Source of the DNA: JALYUA01 sp039931865 | GTDB lineage: Bacteria > Acidobacteriota > Thermoanaerobaculia > UBA5066 > Gp7-AA6 | Direction: 5' to 3' | Assembly (NCBI GenBank): GCA_039931865.1 | Contig: JBDTRB010000064.1 | Location: 1 to 22,043, forward strand | Length of the DNA: 22,043 nt | In this document: positions 1 to 7,013 of the stretch, piece by piece | Position numbering within the stretch: position 1 is the first letter of the stretch | Layout of the letters: every line of letters begins with the position of its first letter | Position numbers and translations under genes: made by a program | The notes under the pieces: model-generated | Databases searched by the model: none | Seen by the model: the letters and a program-made list of their open reading frames with translations, nothing else | What the model was told of the DNA's origin: nothing

Positions 1-46
1 CCCGAGAGGCTCCTCCCTCCCTCTGGTCGGGAGACTCCTCTCGGGG
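1..46. repeat. GC-rich inverted repeat at window edge
   Basis: The arms CCCGAGAGG (1-9) and CCTCTCGGG (37-45) are perfect reverse complements. A second nested pair is CTCCC (13-17) and GGGAG (29-33). The element could fold as a cruciform or an RNA hairpin. It has no T-tract, so an intrinsic terminator for a gene left of the window is possible but not supported. Its composition resembles the palindromic repeat 50 bp downstream. Confidence 0.45.
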
Positions 47-94
47 CGAGCGTAACAACCATCTCGACGGAAGGCAGCTCTGCTCCCTTCTGCT

Positions 95-133
95 CCCTCT
101 CACCGCGCTCGGGGAGAGGGTCGGGGTGAGGGG
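95..133. repeat. Dispersed palindromic intergenic repeat, copy 1
   Basis: CCCTCTC (95-101) pairs with GAGAGGG (114-120), and the element continues with a GGGGTGAGGGG tail. On the minus strand its 22-nt core (112-133) matches the core of the repeat at 6951-6972 at 20 of 22 positions. The two copies are therefore in opposite orientation. Similar GC-rich palindromes are common between genes in many bacteria (from memory), but I cannot name the family. Confidence 0.6.
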
Positions 134-265
134 GCCCGCAGGTAGCCGGTGCGCCTCGCTGGCCGATTGAATTAGCCGAGTTCGTTGTGAGGGCGCGCTC
201 GAAGCGACGAGGCGACCGCGCCGGAGTCGCCGGCTTCCGGTGTGCTTCTTGCAGCCTCGGTAGTT

Positions 266-1039
266 ATGTTCCCCTTTGCTCTGACGATCCTTCTCGCCAT
301 CTCCTCTCCGCTCGGGCTCGAGGTGGACCCCGGGACGCAGACTTTTGCCGCGACGATTCGCGTTCCGGCGGCAGCGAGCGCGGGAGGCGATTTTCGCGGG
401 CGGGTGTCACTGTATGGCTCGACGGCGGAGATTCCTGTCGCCGCAGTCCGGATCTCTCGCGCCGGCGCGCCACTCGCCTTGCGCGCGACACTTCGTTACT
501 CGGACATTCCTGCCGACTGGGTCACCCGCTTTCGCGCGGACGGCTTCGATTACCGGCTGCGCGGGACCCTCGGTTCGACCCCTGTCGACTGGACCGGCCG
601 GCTCGCCTGGGAGGACATTCCCGTGGCCGGCGACGGGACGATGATCTCGAAGTACCTCGCCTTCGAAGGAGTTGATCTGACCGCGTTGCAGGCGAACGGG
701 AGCCGCGGGGTCGCGCGCGTGCGCGTGACGAACCCGTTCGCGTTTCCGCTCCAGATCTCGCGGTCGGAATACCGGATCGAAGCGGAAGGGCGGCCGGTCG
801 GACGCGGTTCGACGCAGGCGCTCGTCGTCCGGCGTGGGACGACCCGGCTCGACTTTCCGATCGAGATCGACCACACGCAGCTGATCGCCGCGGTCGGCGC
901 TGCGTTCATCGGCGGCGGGACCGTGGATGCGCGGCTGCTCGGCAACCTGACGGTCCGCGTCGCCGGTCACGACGTGCGCGTCCCCCTCGACGTCGCAGGA
1001 GAGATCGAGGCCGGGAGCCTGGGGTCGCTCGGAGACTAG
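266..1039 (+). CDS. Secreted LEA type 2 (WHy-domain) protein
   Basis: This is a predicted exported protein of about 257 residues. The N-terminus is a hydrophobic signal-like segment (FPFALTILLAISSPLG). Two related beta-rich halves follow, and each ends in a similar run: 'LRYSDIPADW...' in the first and 'IEIDHTQLIAA...' in the second. The second half has the VRVTNPFAFPLQI pattern typical of LEA14/WHy repeats. This family is linked to desiccation and stress tolerance in plants and bacteria, but its molecular role in bacteria is largely unknown. An in-frame GTG at 242 would add eight residues to the signal region. I prefer the ATG, although neither start has a Shine-Dalgarno. The gene lies 33 bp upstream of the enoyl-CoA hydratase gene. 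The family call is fairly secure; the function is not. Confidence 0.75.
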   Translation: MFPFALTILLAISSPLGLEVDPGTQTFAATIRVPAAASAGGDFRGRVSLYGSTAEIPVAAVRISRAGAPLALRATLRYSDIPADWVTRFRADGFDYRLRGTLGSTPVDWTGRLAWEDIPVAGDGTMISKYLAFEGVDLTALQANGSRGVARVRVTNPFAFPLQISRSEYRIEAEGRPVGRGSTQALVVRRGTTRLDFPIEIDHTQLIAAVGAAFIGGGTVDARLLGNLTVRVAGHDVRVPLDVAGEIEAGSLGSLGD

Positions 1040-1058
1040 GCGTGGATCGCGCGGGAGA

Positions 1059-1064
1059 TACGAT
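1059..1064 (+). promoter_or_regulatory. Possible -10 element of liuC-like gene
   Basis: TACGAT lies 8 nt before the ATG at 1073. It fits TAnnnT, and no Shine-Dalgarno is visible before the ATG. I see no convincing -35. The same arrangement occurs before the genes at 2222 and 4319, which is the main reason to list it. Confidence 0.3.
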
Positions 1065-1072
1065 CCCGAGCC

Positions 1073-1870
1073 ATGAGTGATTCCGCGGCGCTCTCACGTC
1101 TCCGAGTCGTCCGGGAAGGCCCCGTCACCCGCGTCGTCCTCGCGCGACCGGAAGTCCGCAACGCGTTCGACGACGCACTGATCGCGGAGCTCACCCGCGT
1201 CTTCTTCGACTTTTCCACCGACACCGAGACGCGGGTCGTCATTCTGTCGGGCGACGGTCCCACGTTCTGCGCGGGAGCCGACGTCCAGTGGATGAGGCGG
1301 GCGGGGACTTATTCGCGCGAGGAAAACGAGCTCGACGCCGGAAAGATGGCCCGGATGCTGAGGGCGATCGACGCCTGCCCCCTGCCCGTCATCGCTCTCG
1401 CGCACGGCGCCGCGATCGGGGGCGGTGTCGGACTCGTCGCAGCCGCCGACATCGCGATCGCCGCGGAGGGGACCGTCTTCTCGCTCGCCGAAGTTAAGCT
1501 CGGAATTCTACCGGCGGTGATCTCTCCCTACGTGCTCCGCGCGATCGGCTCGCGGCAGGCGAGGGATCTGTTTCTGACCGGCGACCGCTTCGACGCGGCG
1601 GACGCCTTCCGGATCGGGCTCGTGCATCAGGTCGTCCCGACCGGCGAGCTCGAAGCCGCGGCCGCGCGCCGCGTCGCCTCTCTCGCGTCGTCGGCGCCAG
1701 AGGCAATCCGCGCAGCCAAGAAGCTGATCGAGCAGGTCACGGGACTCGGCCCGGAAGAGGCGTTGCCGCTGACGGTGCGGACGATCGCGGAGCGGCGCGC
1801 GTCGGATGAGGCGCGGGAAGGTCTGAGCGCGTTTCTCGAAAAGCGCCGGCCGTCGTGGGTGAAGAGTTAG
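1073..1870 (+). CDS. liuC: Enoyl-CoA hydratase/isomerase, probable methylglutaconyl-CoA hydratase
   Basis: This is a crotonase-fold protein of 265 residues, normal for the family. The oxyanion-hole segments are FCAGAD (65-70) and the region around GAAIGGGVG (112-120). In classical hydratases the first catalytic Glu follows GGG at the position occupied here by Gly120, while the second Glu is kept (Glu140 in LAEVKLG). A Gly here followed by 'PAVISP' (147-152) is what I recall for bacterial LiuC proteins. These hydrate 3-methylglutaconyl-CoA to HMG-CoA in leucine breakdown. The nearby biotin carboxylase and HMG-CoA lyase support that assignment. It ends 6 bp from the stop of the convergent zinc-ribbon gene. 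Enoyl-CoA hydratase is certain; the exact substrate is inferred. Confidence 0.85.
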   Translation: MSDSAALSRLRVVREGPVTRVVLARPEVRNAFDDALIAELTRVFFDFSTDTETRVVILSGDGPTFCAGADVQWMRRAGTYSREENELDAGKMARMLRAIDACPLPVIALAHGAAIGGGVGLVAAADIAIAAEGTVFSLAEVKLGILPAVISPYVLRAIGSRQARDLFLTGDRFDAADAFRIGLVHQVVPTGELEAAAARRVASLASSAPEAIRAAKKLIEQVTGLGPEEALPLTVRTIAERRASDEAREGLSAFLEKRRPSWVKS

Positions 1871-1876
1871 CGCTCC

Positions 1877-2143
1877 TCAGTTCTCGGCGGGAACCGGCGC
1901 CGCGACGATCTCCGGGGCCGGGGCGGGCTCGGTCGGAGCGGGATCCGCGGGCGCGGGCGCAGCCGCGGGGATGGCGGCGGGGCGGACGCGCTTTGCGGCT
2001 TCGTCCTCGACTTCCGTCTTGCACCAGTAGCACTTCACCTTCACGCCCGGCTCGGTGTCCGGCCGCCACGCGGTGAAAATCTTCCCGCACTTGGGGCACA
2101 CGATCTTGTGCTGCGTTCCCTGGATTCCGCCTTCAACGGACAC
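1877..2143 (-). CDS. Small zinc-ribbon protein with Pro/Ala-rich tail
   Basis: This is an 88-residue protein that starts at a GTG preceded by a strong AGGAGG Shine-Dalgarno 4 nt upstream (minus strand). Two CxxC knuckles, CPKC (16-19) and CYWC (38-41), form a likely zinc ribbon. The last 35 or so residues are a low-complexity Pro/Ala/Glu tail, probably disordered. The reading frame stays open far upstream as an antisense artefact, and the ribosome-binding site sets the real start. It sits between liuC (convergent) and the biotin carboxylase gene (divergent, 78 bp). I do not recognise a named family. MJ0042-type and related zinc ribbons look similar at the N-terminus of larger proteins. A role in the neighbouring pathway is not shown. 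Confidence 0.8.
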   Translation of the reverse strand: MSVEGGIQGTQHKIVCPKCGKIFTAWRPDTEPGVKVKCYWCKTEVEDEAAKRVRPAAIPAAAPAPADPAPTEPAPAPEIVAAPVPAEN

Positions 2144-2209
2144 GTGGCCTCCTGAGGATCCGTGTAGCTTAGCTGACACCGGCGGCGCACGCGCGCAATG
2201 CCGACGACT

Positions 2210-2215
2210 TAGAAT
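2210..2215 (+). promoter_or_regulatory. -10 element placing the start at the ATG (leaderless)
   Basis: TAGAAT (close to TATAAT) ends 6 nt before the ATG at 2222, so transcription would begin at or within a base or two of the start codon. There is no Shine-Dalgarno in GAATCGGGCG. A matching -35 at 17 bp is not evident. The same 78-bp gap must also carry the divergent zinc-ribbon promoter, for which TAAGCT (2166-2171, minus strand) is a weak -10 candidate. Confidence 0.45.
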
Positions 2216-2221
2216 CGGGCG

Positions 2222-3742
2222 ATGGATCCTCTGCCTCGCCGGTTGCTGATCGCCAACCGGGGTGAAATCGCCGTGCGCGTCGCGCGGACCGCGCGCGAAA
2301 TGGGAATCGAACCGGTCGGGGTCTTCGCCGACGCCGACGCGGGCGCGTTTCACGTGAGCCACATGGGACGTTCCGTGGGGCTCGGGGCCGGCGGGCCGGC
2401 GGAGACGTACCTCTCGATCCCGCGGCTGCTGGAAGCTGCCGCCTCGTCGGAGGCGACGGCGATCCACCCGGGTTACGGTTTTTTGTCCGAGAACGCCGAG
2501 TTCGCGCGTGCGGTGCAGGCGGCCGGGCTCCTCTGGATCGGGCCGCCGCCCGACGCGATTCAGAAGATGGGCGACAAGCTGCAGGCGCGCCGCCGCATGC
2601 GAACCTCCGGCGTCCCCGTCGTCCCGGGCTCGGACGCCGGGGCGCCGTCGGAGGACCCATCCGACGACGATCTGATCCGGCGCGGTGCGGAAATCGGATT
2701 CCCGCTGCTCGTCAAGGCTTCGGGAGGCGGAGGCGGAAAAGGAATGGCGCGTGTCGACCGCGCGGAAGATCTCCCGGATGCGCTGGAGGAAACACGCCGC
2801 GTCGCCCTCGCGGCCTTCGCGAACGGGAGCGTCTATCTCGAAAAGTTCTTCGAATCTCCGCGGCATGTCGAGTTCCAGGTGTTCGGGGACCGCTACGGAA
2901 GCGTCGTGCACCTCTTCGAGCGGGAATGCAGCGTTCAGCGGCGCCACCAGAAGGTGCTCGAGGAGACCCCGAGCGTCGCACTGGATCCGCGGCTGCGCGA
3001 GTCGATGGGACGCGCCGCGGTCGAGGCGGCCCGCGCTGTCGGGTACGTCGGGGCCGGGACCGTGGAATTCCTTCTCGACGAGCGGAAGAATTTCTACTTC
3101 CTCGAGATGAACACGCGCCTCCAGGTGGAGCATCCGATCACCGAGGAGACGCTGGGTCTCGACCTCGTCCGCGCCCAGATCGAGATCGCTTTGGGCGCGC
3201 CGCTTCCCGCGCCCTGGCGCGGAGGAAAGCTCCTGCCGCAGGGGCACTCGATCGAGATGCGGCTCTATGCGGAAGACCCGAACGAGTTTTTTCCCCGCTC
3301 GGGCCGGATCCTCGTGTGGGAAGAGCCCGCGGGCCCCGGCGTGCGGGTGGACGCGGGCGTCGGGGCGGGCTCGACCGTCGGGGTCGACTACGACCCGCTG
3401 CTGGCGAAGCTCGTCGTCTCTGCTCCGGACCGCGCGGCGGCGATCGAGCGGGCGAGGAGAGCGCTCTCGGAGTGGGTCGTGCTGGGCGTCGAAACGAACG
3501 CTCCGCTTCTCGCGGCGGTCCTCGCGGCGCCGGAGTTTCGCTCGGGGCGGTACTCCACCGACCTCATCCGGCGCCTGCCGCCGCGCGCCGCCCCGGACCC
3601 GCCGGATGTGGCGTGGATCGCGGCGGCGATCGCGGCGGGCGACGATGTGCCGGCGACGGCCTCGGCGGCGGCGGGCGTGAGCGCGACCCGCCCGTCGGGC
3701 GACCCCTGGGACGCGCGCTCCGGATGGAGGCTCGGCGCGTGA
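2222..3742 (+). CDS. liuD: Biotin carboxylase subunit of acyl-CoA carboxylase, probable methylcrotonyl-CoA carboxylase
   Basis: This 506-residue ATP-grasp enzyme carboxylates the biotin of the partner subunit using ATP and bicarbonate. The N-terminal domain begins LLIANRGEIAVRVAR (8-22). The ATP lid has the glycine-rich stretch SGGGGGKG (167-174). Active-site landmarks are K119, K165, the ERECS segment (233-237), and EMNTRLQVEH (295-304) with E295, N297 and R299. After the biotin carboxylase C-terminal domain it ends 'DPWDARSGWRLGA'. In single-chain MCC/PCC alpha subunits that motif opens the BT domain, so this chain stops where the fused protein would continue. The stop overlaps the next start as GTGA. 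Substrate assignment to 3-methylcrotonyl-CoA rests on the neighbours; propionyl-CoA is the main alternative. Confidence 0.88.
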   Translation: MDPLPRRLLIANRGEIAVRVARTAREMGIEPVGVFADADAGAFHVSHMGRSVGLGAGGPAETYLSIPRLLEAAASSEATAIHPGYGFLSENAEFARAVQAAGLLWIGPPPDAIQKMGDKLQARRRMRTSGVPVVPGSDAGAPSEDPSDDDLIRRGAEIGFPLLVKASGGGGGKGMARVDRAEDLPDALEETRRVALAAFANGSVYLEKFFESPRHVEFQVFGDRYGSVVHLFERECSVQRRHQKVLEETPSVALDPRLRESMGRAAVEAARAVGYVGAGTVEFLLDERKNFYFLEMNTRLQVEHPITEETLGLDLVRAQIEIALGAPLPAPWRGGKLLPQGHSIEMRLYAEDPNEFFPRSGRILVWEEPAGPGVRVDAGVGAGSTVGVDYDPLLAKLVVSAPDRAAAIERARRALSEWVVLGVETNAPLLAAVLAAPEFRSGRYSTDLIRRLPPRAAPDPPDVAWIAAAIAAGDDVPATASAAAGVSATRPSGDPWDARSGWRLGA

Positions 3743-4215
3743 AACTGTCATCCGGCGACCGGACCGTGGACGTGGCGCTCGAAGACGGGGCCGCATCGCT
3801 CGGCGACAGAATCGTCCCGTTCATACCCCGGCGGAGCGGAGACACGCTGGTCGCGGTCGAGCACGGCGGGCAGGTCTTTCCGGTGCGCGCGGTCCGCGAA
3901 GGCGACCGGGTTTACGTCTGGAGCGCGGGGCGGACCTTCGAATTCCGGGTCGAAGCCGCGGCCGCCAGGGCTCCCGCACGTGCCCGGTCCGCCGGCGTCG
4001 ACGGAGGCGGGCTGCTCTCTCCCATGCCGGGCCGGATCCGACGCGTCCTCGCCGCGGAAGGGGACATGGTTTCGCGGGGCCAGGTTCTCCTGGTCCTCGA
4101 GGCGATGAAGATGGAGCACGCCATCCGATCGCCCCGCGACGGAAAGCTCGTGCGGCTGGCTTACGCCGAGGGCGATCTCGTCGAAGCGGGGGTGGCGCTC
4201 GCGGAAATCGAATAG
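3739..4215 (+). CDS. Biotinyl (BT-BCCP) subunit of acyl-CoA carboxylase
   Basis: This is a 158-residue carrier. Residues 1-75 or so are a beta-rich segment that matches the position of the BT domain in MCC/PCC alpha chains. A short Ala/Arg linker follows. The biotinyl domain (about 90-158) begins LLSPMPGRI and holds the biotinylation motif LEAMKMEH, with Lys124 as acceptor. The GTG start overlaps the stop of the biotin carboxylase by GTGA. With that subunit it makes the equivalent of one LiuD chain. The carboxyltransferase partner is not in the window. The modifying enzyme could be the BirA-like ligase encoded at 9921. A natural split is more likely than a sequencing error, but a one-base indel would fuse the two frames. 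Confidence 0.87.
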   Translation: MKLSSGDRTVDVALEDGAASLGDRIVPFIPRRSGDTLVAVEHGGQVFPVRAVREGDRVYVWSAGRTFEFRVEAAAARAPARARSAGVDGGGLLSPMPGRIRRVLAAEGDMVSRGQVLLVLEAMKMEHAIRSPRDGKLVRLAYAEGDLVEAGVALAEIE

Positions 4216-4282
4216 TTCTCCCCGATTCGCCGCGCCTTCGGGCCGCCCGGCAGCCCGGCCGCCCTTCCGCCCCCGCCGGGAA

Positions 4283-4311
4283 CCGACAACGCCCGAATTT
4301 CTTGGTACCCT
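4283..4311 (+). promoter_or_regulatory. Promoter of HMG-CoA lyase gene (leaderless)
   Basis: The -35 CCGACA (4283-4288) is followed by a 17-bp spacer and the -10 TACCCT (4306-4311). The ATG at 4319 follows 7 nt later, so the predicted start of transcription falls on or next to the start codon. The bases before the ATG are CCCGCCC, with no Shine-Dalgarno. Confidence 0.5.
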
Positions 4312-4318
4312 CCCGCCC

Positions 4319-5257
4319 ATGGAACCGTGGGAAGAACACGCGATCCGCCGGCCGGTGCTCCCGTCGCGGGCTTTTCTCTACGAAGTGGGGCCTCGTGACG
4401 GCCTGCAGAACGAACCCGAGACGCTGTCCGTCGAGGCGCGCGTCCGATTCGTCGATCTCCTGACCGATTCGGGGTTGAAGGCGATCGAGGTCGGCTCTTT
4501 CGTTTCTCCGAAGGCCATTCCGCAACTCGCCGACACCGCGGCCGTCTACGCAGGGATTCACCGCGCGAGCGGCACGCGGTATCCCGCGCTCGTCCCGAAC
4601 CTGAAGGGGCTCGAGCGGGCGATGGAGGCAGGAGTCCGGGAGGTGGCGGTCTTCACCGCCGCGTCGGAGACGTTCAATCAGCACAACATCCAGGCGGGAG
4701 TCGACGAGTCGATCGAGAGGTTCCGACCGGTCGTCTCCCGCGCGCGCGAGGAGAAGATCCGGGTGCGCGGGTACGTCTCGACCGCCTTCGGCTGTCCGTA
4801 CGAAGGCGCGATTTCTCCGGAGGCGGTCCGGGAAGTGGTCCACAAGCTCCTCGATCTCTGCGTCGACGAGATCTCCCTCGGCGACACGATCGGCGTCGCG
4901 ACGCCGGCGGGCGTTTACGACGTCATCGAAACGCTCTACGACTCCGGCGTTTCCCGCGGCCTTCTCGCGCTCCATTTCCACGACACGCGCGGAACGGCGC
5001 TCGCGAACGTGTACGCGGGCCTCCAGTGCGGTATCTCGACGTTCGACTCCGCGGCGGGAGGAATCGGCGGGTGTCCCTACGCGCCCGGAGCCGCCGGAAA
5101 CGTCGCCACCGAGGATGTCCTGTACCTCATGGAAGGCCTCGGGATCGAGACGGGCGTCTCGCTCGCGGGGGTCGTGGCGGCGTCCCGGGACCTCGCCGAG
5201 TCGATCGGCCGCCGCCCTCCGGGAAGGTACCTCGAGGCCGTCTGGGGAGCCTCGTAA
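4319..5257 (+). CDS. liuE: Hydroxymethylglutaryl-CoA lyase
   Basis: This is a 312-residue TIM-barrel lyase that splits HMG-CoA into acetyl-CoA and acetoacetate, the last step of leucine breakdown. The N-terminal signature is YEVGPRDGLQNE (21-32), with the catalytic Arg26 and the metal ligand Asp27. Metal-binding LHFHD has His219 and His221. The active-site loop GGCPYAPGAAGN (250-261) carries Cys252, the hallmark that separates HMG-CoA lyase from isopropylmalate and homocitrate synthases. Length is normal for bacterial forms. It is read from its own promoter after a 103-bp gap that I otherwise see as empty. The function is secure. Confidence 0.95.
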   Translation: MEPWEEHAIRRPVLPSRAFLYEVGPRDGLQNEPETLSVEARVRFVDLLTDSGLKAIEVGSFVSPKAIPQLADTAAVYAGIHRASGTRYPALVPNLKGLERAMEAGVREVAVFTAASETFNQHNIQAGVDESIERFRPVVSRAREEKIRVRGYVSTAFGCPYEGAISPEAVREVVHKLLDLCVDEISLGDTIGVATPAGVYDVIETLYDSGVSRGLLALHFHDTRGTALANVYAGLQCGISTFDSAAGGIGGCPYAPGAAGNVATEDVLYLMEGLGIETGVSLAGVVAASRDLAESIGRRPPGRYLEAVWGAS

Positions 5258-5290
5258 CCCCGCGCCCGCAGGACCCGGGTCTCTTCTTGA

Positions 5291-5319
5291 TTGACAGGGC
5301 GGCGGACGCCGTGTAAGTT
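5291..5319 (+). promoter_or_regulatory. Near-consensus promoter of response regulator gene
   Basis: TTGACA (5291-5296), a 17-bp spacer and TAAGTT (5314-5319) form the best sigma70-like promoter in the plus strand. The spacer contains a 12-bp palindrome, CGGCG-GA-CGCCG (5300-5311), which could be an operator or simply reflect GC content. The predicted start falls near 5325, at a tiny ATG reading frame. Confidence 0.7.
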
Positions 5320-5324
5320 TTTGA

Positions 5325-5339
5325 ATGAAAACCTCTTAA
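5325..5339 (+). CDS. Four-codon leader reading frame (MKTS)
   Basis: ATG AAA ACC TCT TAA begins 5 nt after the -10 hexamer, the position of a leaderless start. It ends 3 nt before the ATG of the response regulator, in the same frame. The response regulator has no Shine-Dalgarno. A ribosome ending here could reinitiate at 5343. This rests on position only; no evidence of translation can be seen. Confidence 0.3.
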   Translation: MKTS

Positions 5340-5342
5340 TCC

Positions 5343-6836
5343 ATGGCTAAGAAGATCCTGCTGGCCGACGACAGCCTGACGATCCAGAAGGTCGTCGAGC
5401 TCACGTTTTCCGACAGCGACTACGAGCTCGTTTGCGTCTCGAATGGACAGCGCGCGCTCGAACGTGTTCGAGAGGACCGCCCCGATCTGATCCTGGCCGA
5501 CGCCGTCATGCCCGAGAAAAACGGCTACGAGGTCTGCGAGGCGATCAAGGGCGATCCGGCGACGGCGCGCATTCCTGTCGTCCTGCTCTCCGGCACCTTC
5601 GAGCCGTTCGATCGCGAGCGGGCCGAGCGGATCGGCGCCGACGCGATCGTCTCGAAGCCCTTCGATTCCCATCAGCTGCTCGCACAGGTCGACGCCCTCC
5701 TCGAGGGTCCGCGTCATGGCCGGCAGACCGACCCGGAGGGGCCTCGCGCCCCGGCGCGCACCGTGCCCCCGACGCCGGAGAAGGCGGCCCCGGCGCCGGC
5801 CCCTCCGGCTCCCGAGGAAGCCCCGTTCGACGAGGGATTTTCCGAGGGAGACTTCACGGCCTCCGTCCGTCTGCCTCCGTCCCGCGCGGGCGTCGATCCC
5901 TTCGAGGAAGATTACGGCCGCGGCGACGTCGACTCCGCCATCGAGGCGTTCGAGAAGGCGCATCCCCGGTTCGGGTTCGGGTCCGCGCTCGAGTCAGCGC
6001 CGTCCGCCGCCGCTCCGGAGCCCGTTCCCGAATCGGCTCGCGAGCCGCAGTGGCTGGGCGAAGACGCCTACCCGGCCGGAGCCCCCGCGGCTTCCGGCCT
6101 CCACGCCGGGGAGCCCTCGCGGTCCGCTTCGACGCCGGACGCGTCCGACGACAACCGGACCGTGGCGATCTCTCGCGATGAGCTGGAACAGAGCGCGGAC
6201 GAGATGCCGACGATGGAGTTTACGCGTCCGAAAATCGATCGGGGGTCGGATAAGCGGGAGCCTTCTTTCGGAGATCGCTTCGTCCCGTTTGGCGGACCGA
6301 TGGGCCATAGCGAGGACTTCGGCGGCTCCGTTCCGGCGGCGGCGGCCACGACCGAGATCTCGGCTCAGGACGCGGAAGTCCTGTTCGACATCGACGAGGA
6401 GCCCGCGCCGGCCGCACAAGAGGAAACCAGCGACGGCGACCGCGACGGCGACCGCGACACGGAGCCTGCCTGGTCTGAACCCGAGCCGCCGCCGCCGGAG
6501 GCGGAAGAGCTCCCCGCAACCGCGCACGCGGCGGAAGAAGAGCCGTCGGAGAGCCGCTTCGGGGAGCCTTCCGCGAGCGAGCCGGGTGCTGGGGCGGTTC
6601 CGGGAGAGATCGAGATGCTGGCGCAGCGGTCGTCGATTCCAGAGCTGACCCAGATGCTCTCTTCCGTTCGAAGCGGCGGCGACATGAGCGAGGAACAGAT
6701 CGAGCGGCTCGCCACGCGCGTCGTCGAAAAGCTCTCCGACCGAATCGTCCGGGAGATCGCCTGGGAAGTCATCCCCGACATGGCCGAGCTCGTCATCAAA
6801 CAGCGGATCAAGGAGCTCGAAGCCGGAGTCGAATAG
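5343..6836 (+). CDS. Response regulator with long acidic linker and C-terminal helical domain
   Basis: This is a 497-residue protein. Residues 1-122 are a receiver domain with acidic pocket Asp9/Asp10, phospho-acceptor Asp53 (LADAVMP), Ser83 and Lys105 (SKPF). Residues 125-410 or so are a Pro/Ala/Glu-rich, probably disordered linker with a short Gly-Asp-Arg tandem repeat (coded at 6432-6455). The last 60 residues, including EEQIERLATRVVEKLSDRIV and EVIPDMAELVIKQRIKELE, look like amphipathic helices. They resemble C-terminal tails I associate with PopZ-like or myxobacterial polarity proteins. There is no DNA-binding or enzymatic output domain, so output is probably by protein contact, perhaps in cell polarity or motility. 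No histidine kinase lies nearby. The receiver call is firm; the output role is inference. Confidence 0.85.
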   Translation: MAKKILLADDSLTIQKVVELTFSDSDYELVCVSNGQRALERVREDRPDLILADAVMPEKNGYEVCEAIKGDPATARIPVVLLSGTFEPFDRERAERIGADAIVSKPFDSHQLLAQVDALLEGPRHGRQTDPEGPRAPARTVPPTPEKAAPAPAPPAPEEAPFDEGFSEGDFTASVRLPPSRAGVDPFEEDYGRGDVDSAIEAFEKAHPRFGFGSALESAPSAAAPEPVPESAREPQWLGEDAYPAGAPAASGLHAGEPSRSASTPDASDDNRTVAISRDELEQSADEMPTMEFTRPKIDRGSDKREPSFGDRFVPFGGPMGHSEDFGGSVPAAAATTEISAQDAEVLFDIDEEPAPAAQEETSDGDRDGDRDTEPAWSEPEPPPPEAEELPATAHAAEEEPSESRFGEPSASEPGAGAVPGEIEMLAQRSSIPELTQMLSSVRSGGDMSEEQIERLATRVVEKLSDRIVREIAWEVIPDMAELVIKQRIKELEAGVE

Positions 6837-6950
6837 GCCCGAAGCGCGTCAGATTGCGCGGAACCGCCCCGGCGAGCGGGCACCTCCAAGAGGCTTCGGA
6901 TTTGAATCGCTCTCGCCGCGGCTGGCTGGCCGAGGATCACTTCGGCTCTG

Positions 6951-6984
6951 CCCCTCACCCTGGCCCTCTCCCGCCGGGAGAGGG
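6951..6984. repeat. Dispersed palindromic intergenic repeat, copy 2
   Basis: CCCTCTCCC (6964-6972) and GGGAGAGGG (6976-6984) form a perfect 9-bp stem with a 3-nt GCC loop, preceded by CCCCTCACCC. The first 22 nt match the reverse complement of 112-133 at 20 of 22 positions. This indicates a mobile or amplified element family rather than chance. Confidence 0.7.
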
Positions 6985-7013
6985 TCTTACTTCATCGCTT
7001 TTCGCCACCGCGG

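Noticed and set aside
112..120. CRISPR-like or ERIC repeat
   Set aside because: There are only two distant copies with no regular spacing, and the sequence differs from ERIC as I know it.
2144..3796. Long antisense extension of the zinc-ribbon frame across the biotin carboxylase gene
   Set aside because: The composition is a GC artefact, and the AGGAGG plus GTG at 2143 define the real short gene.
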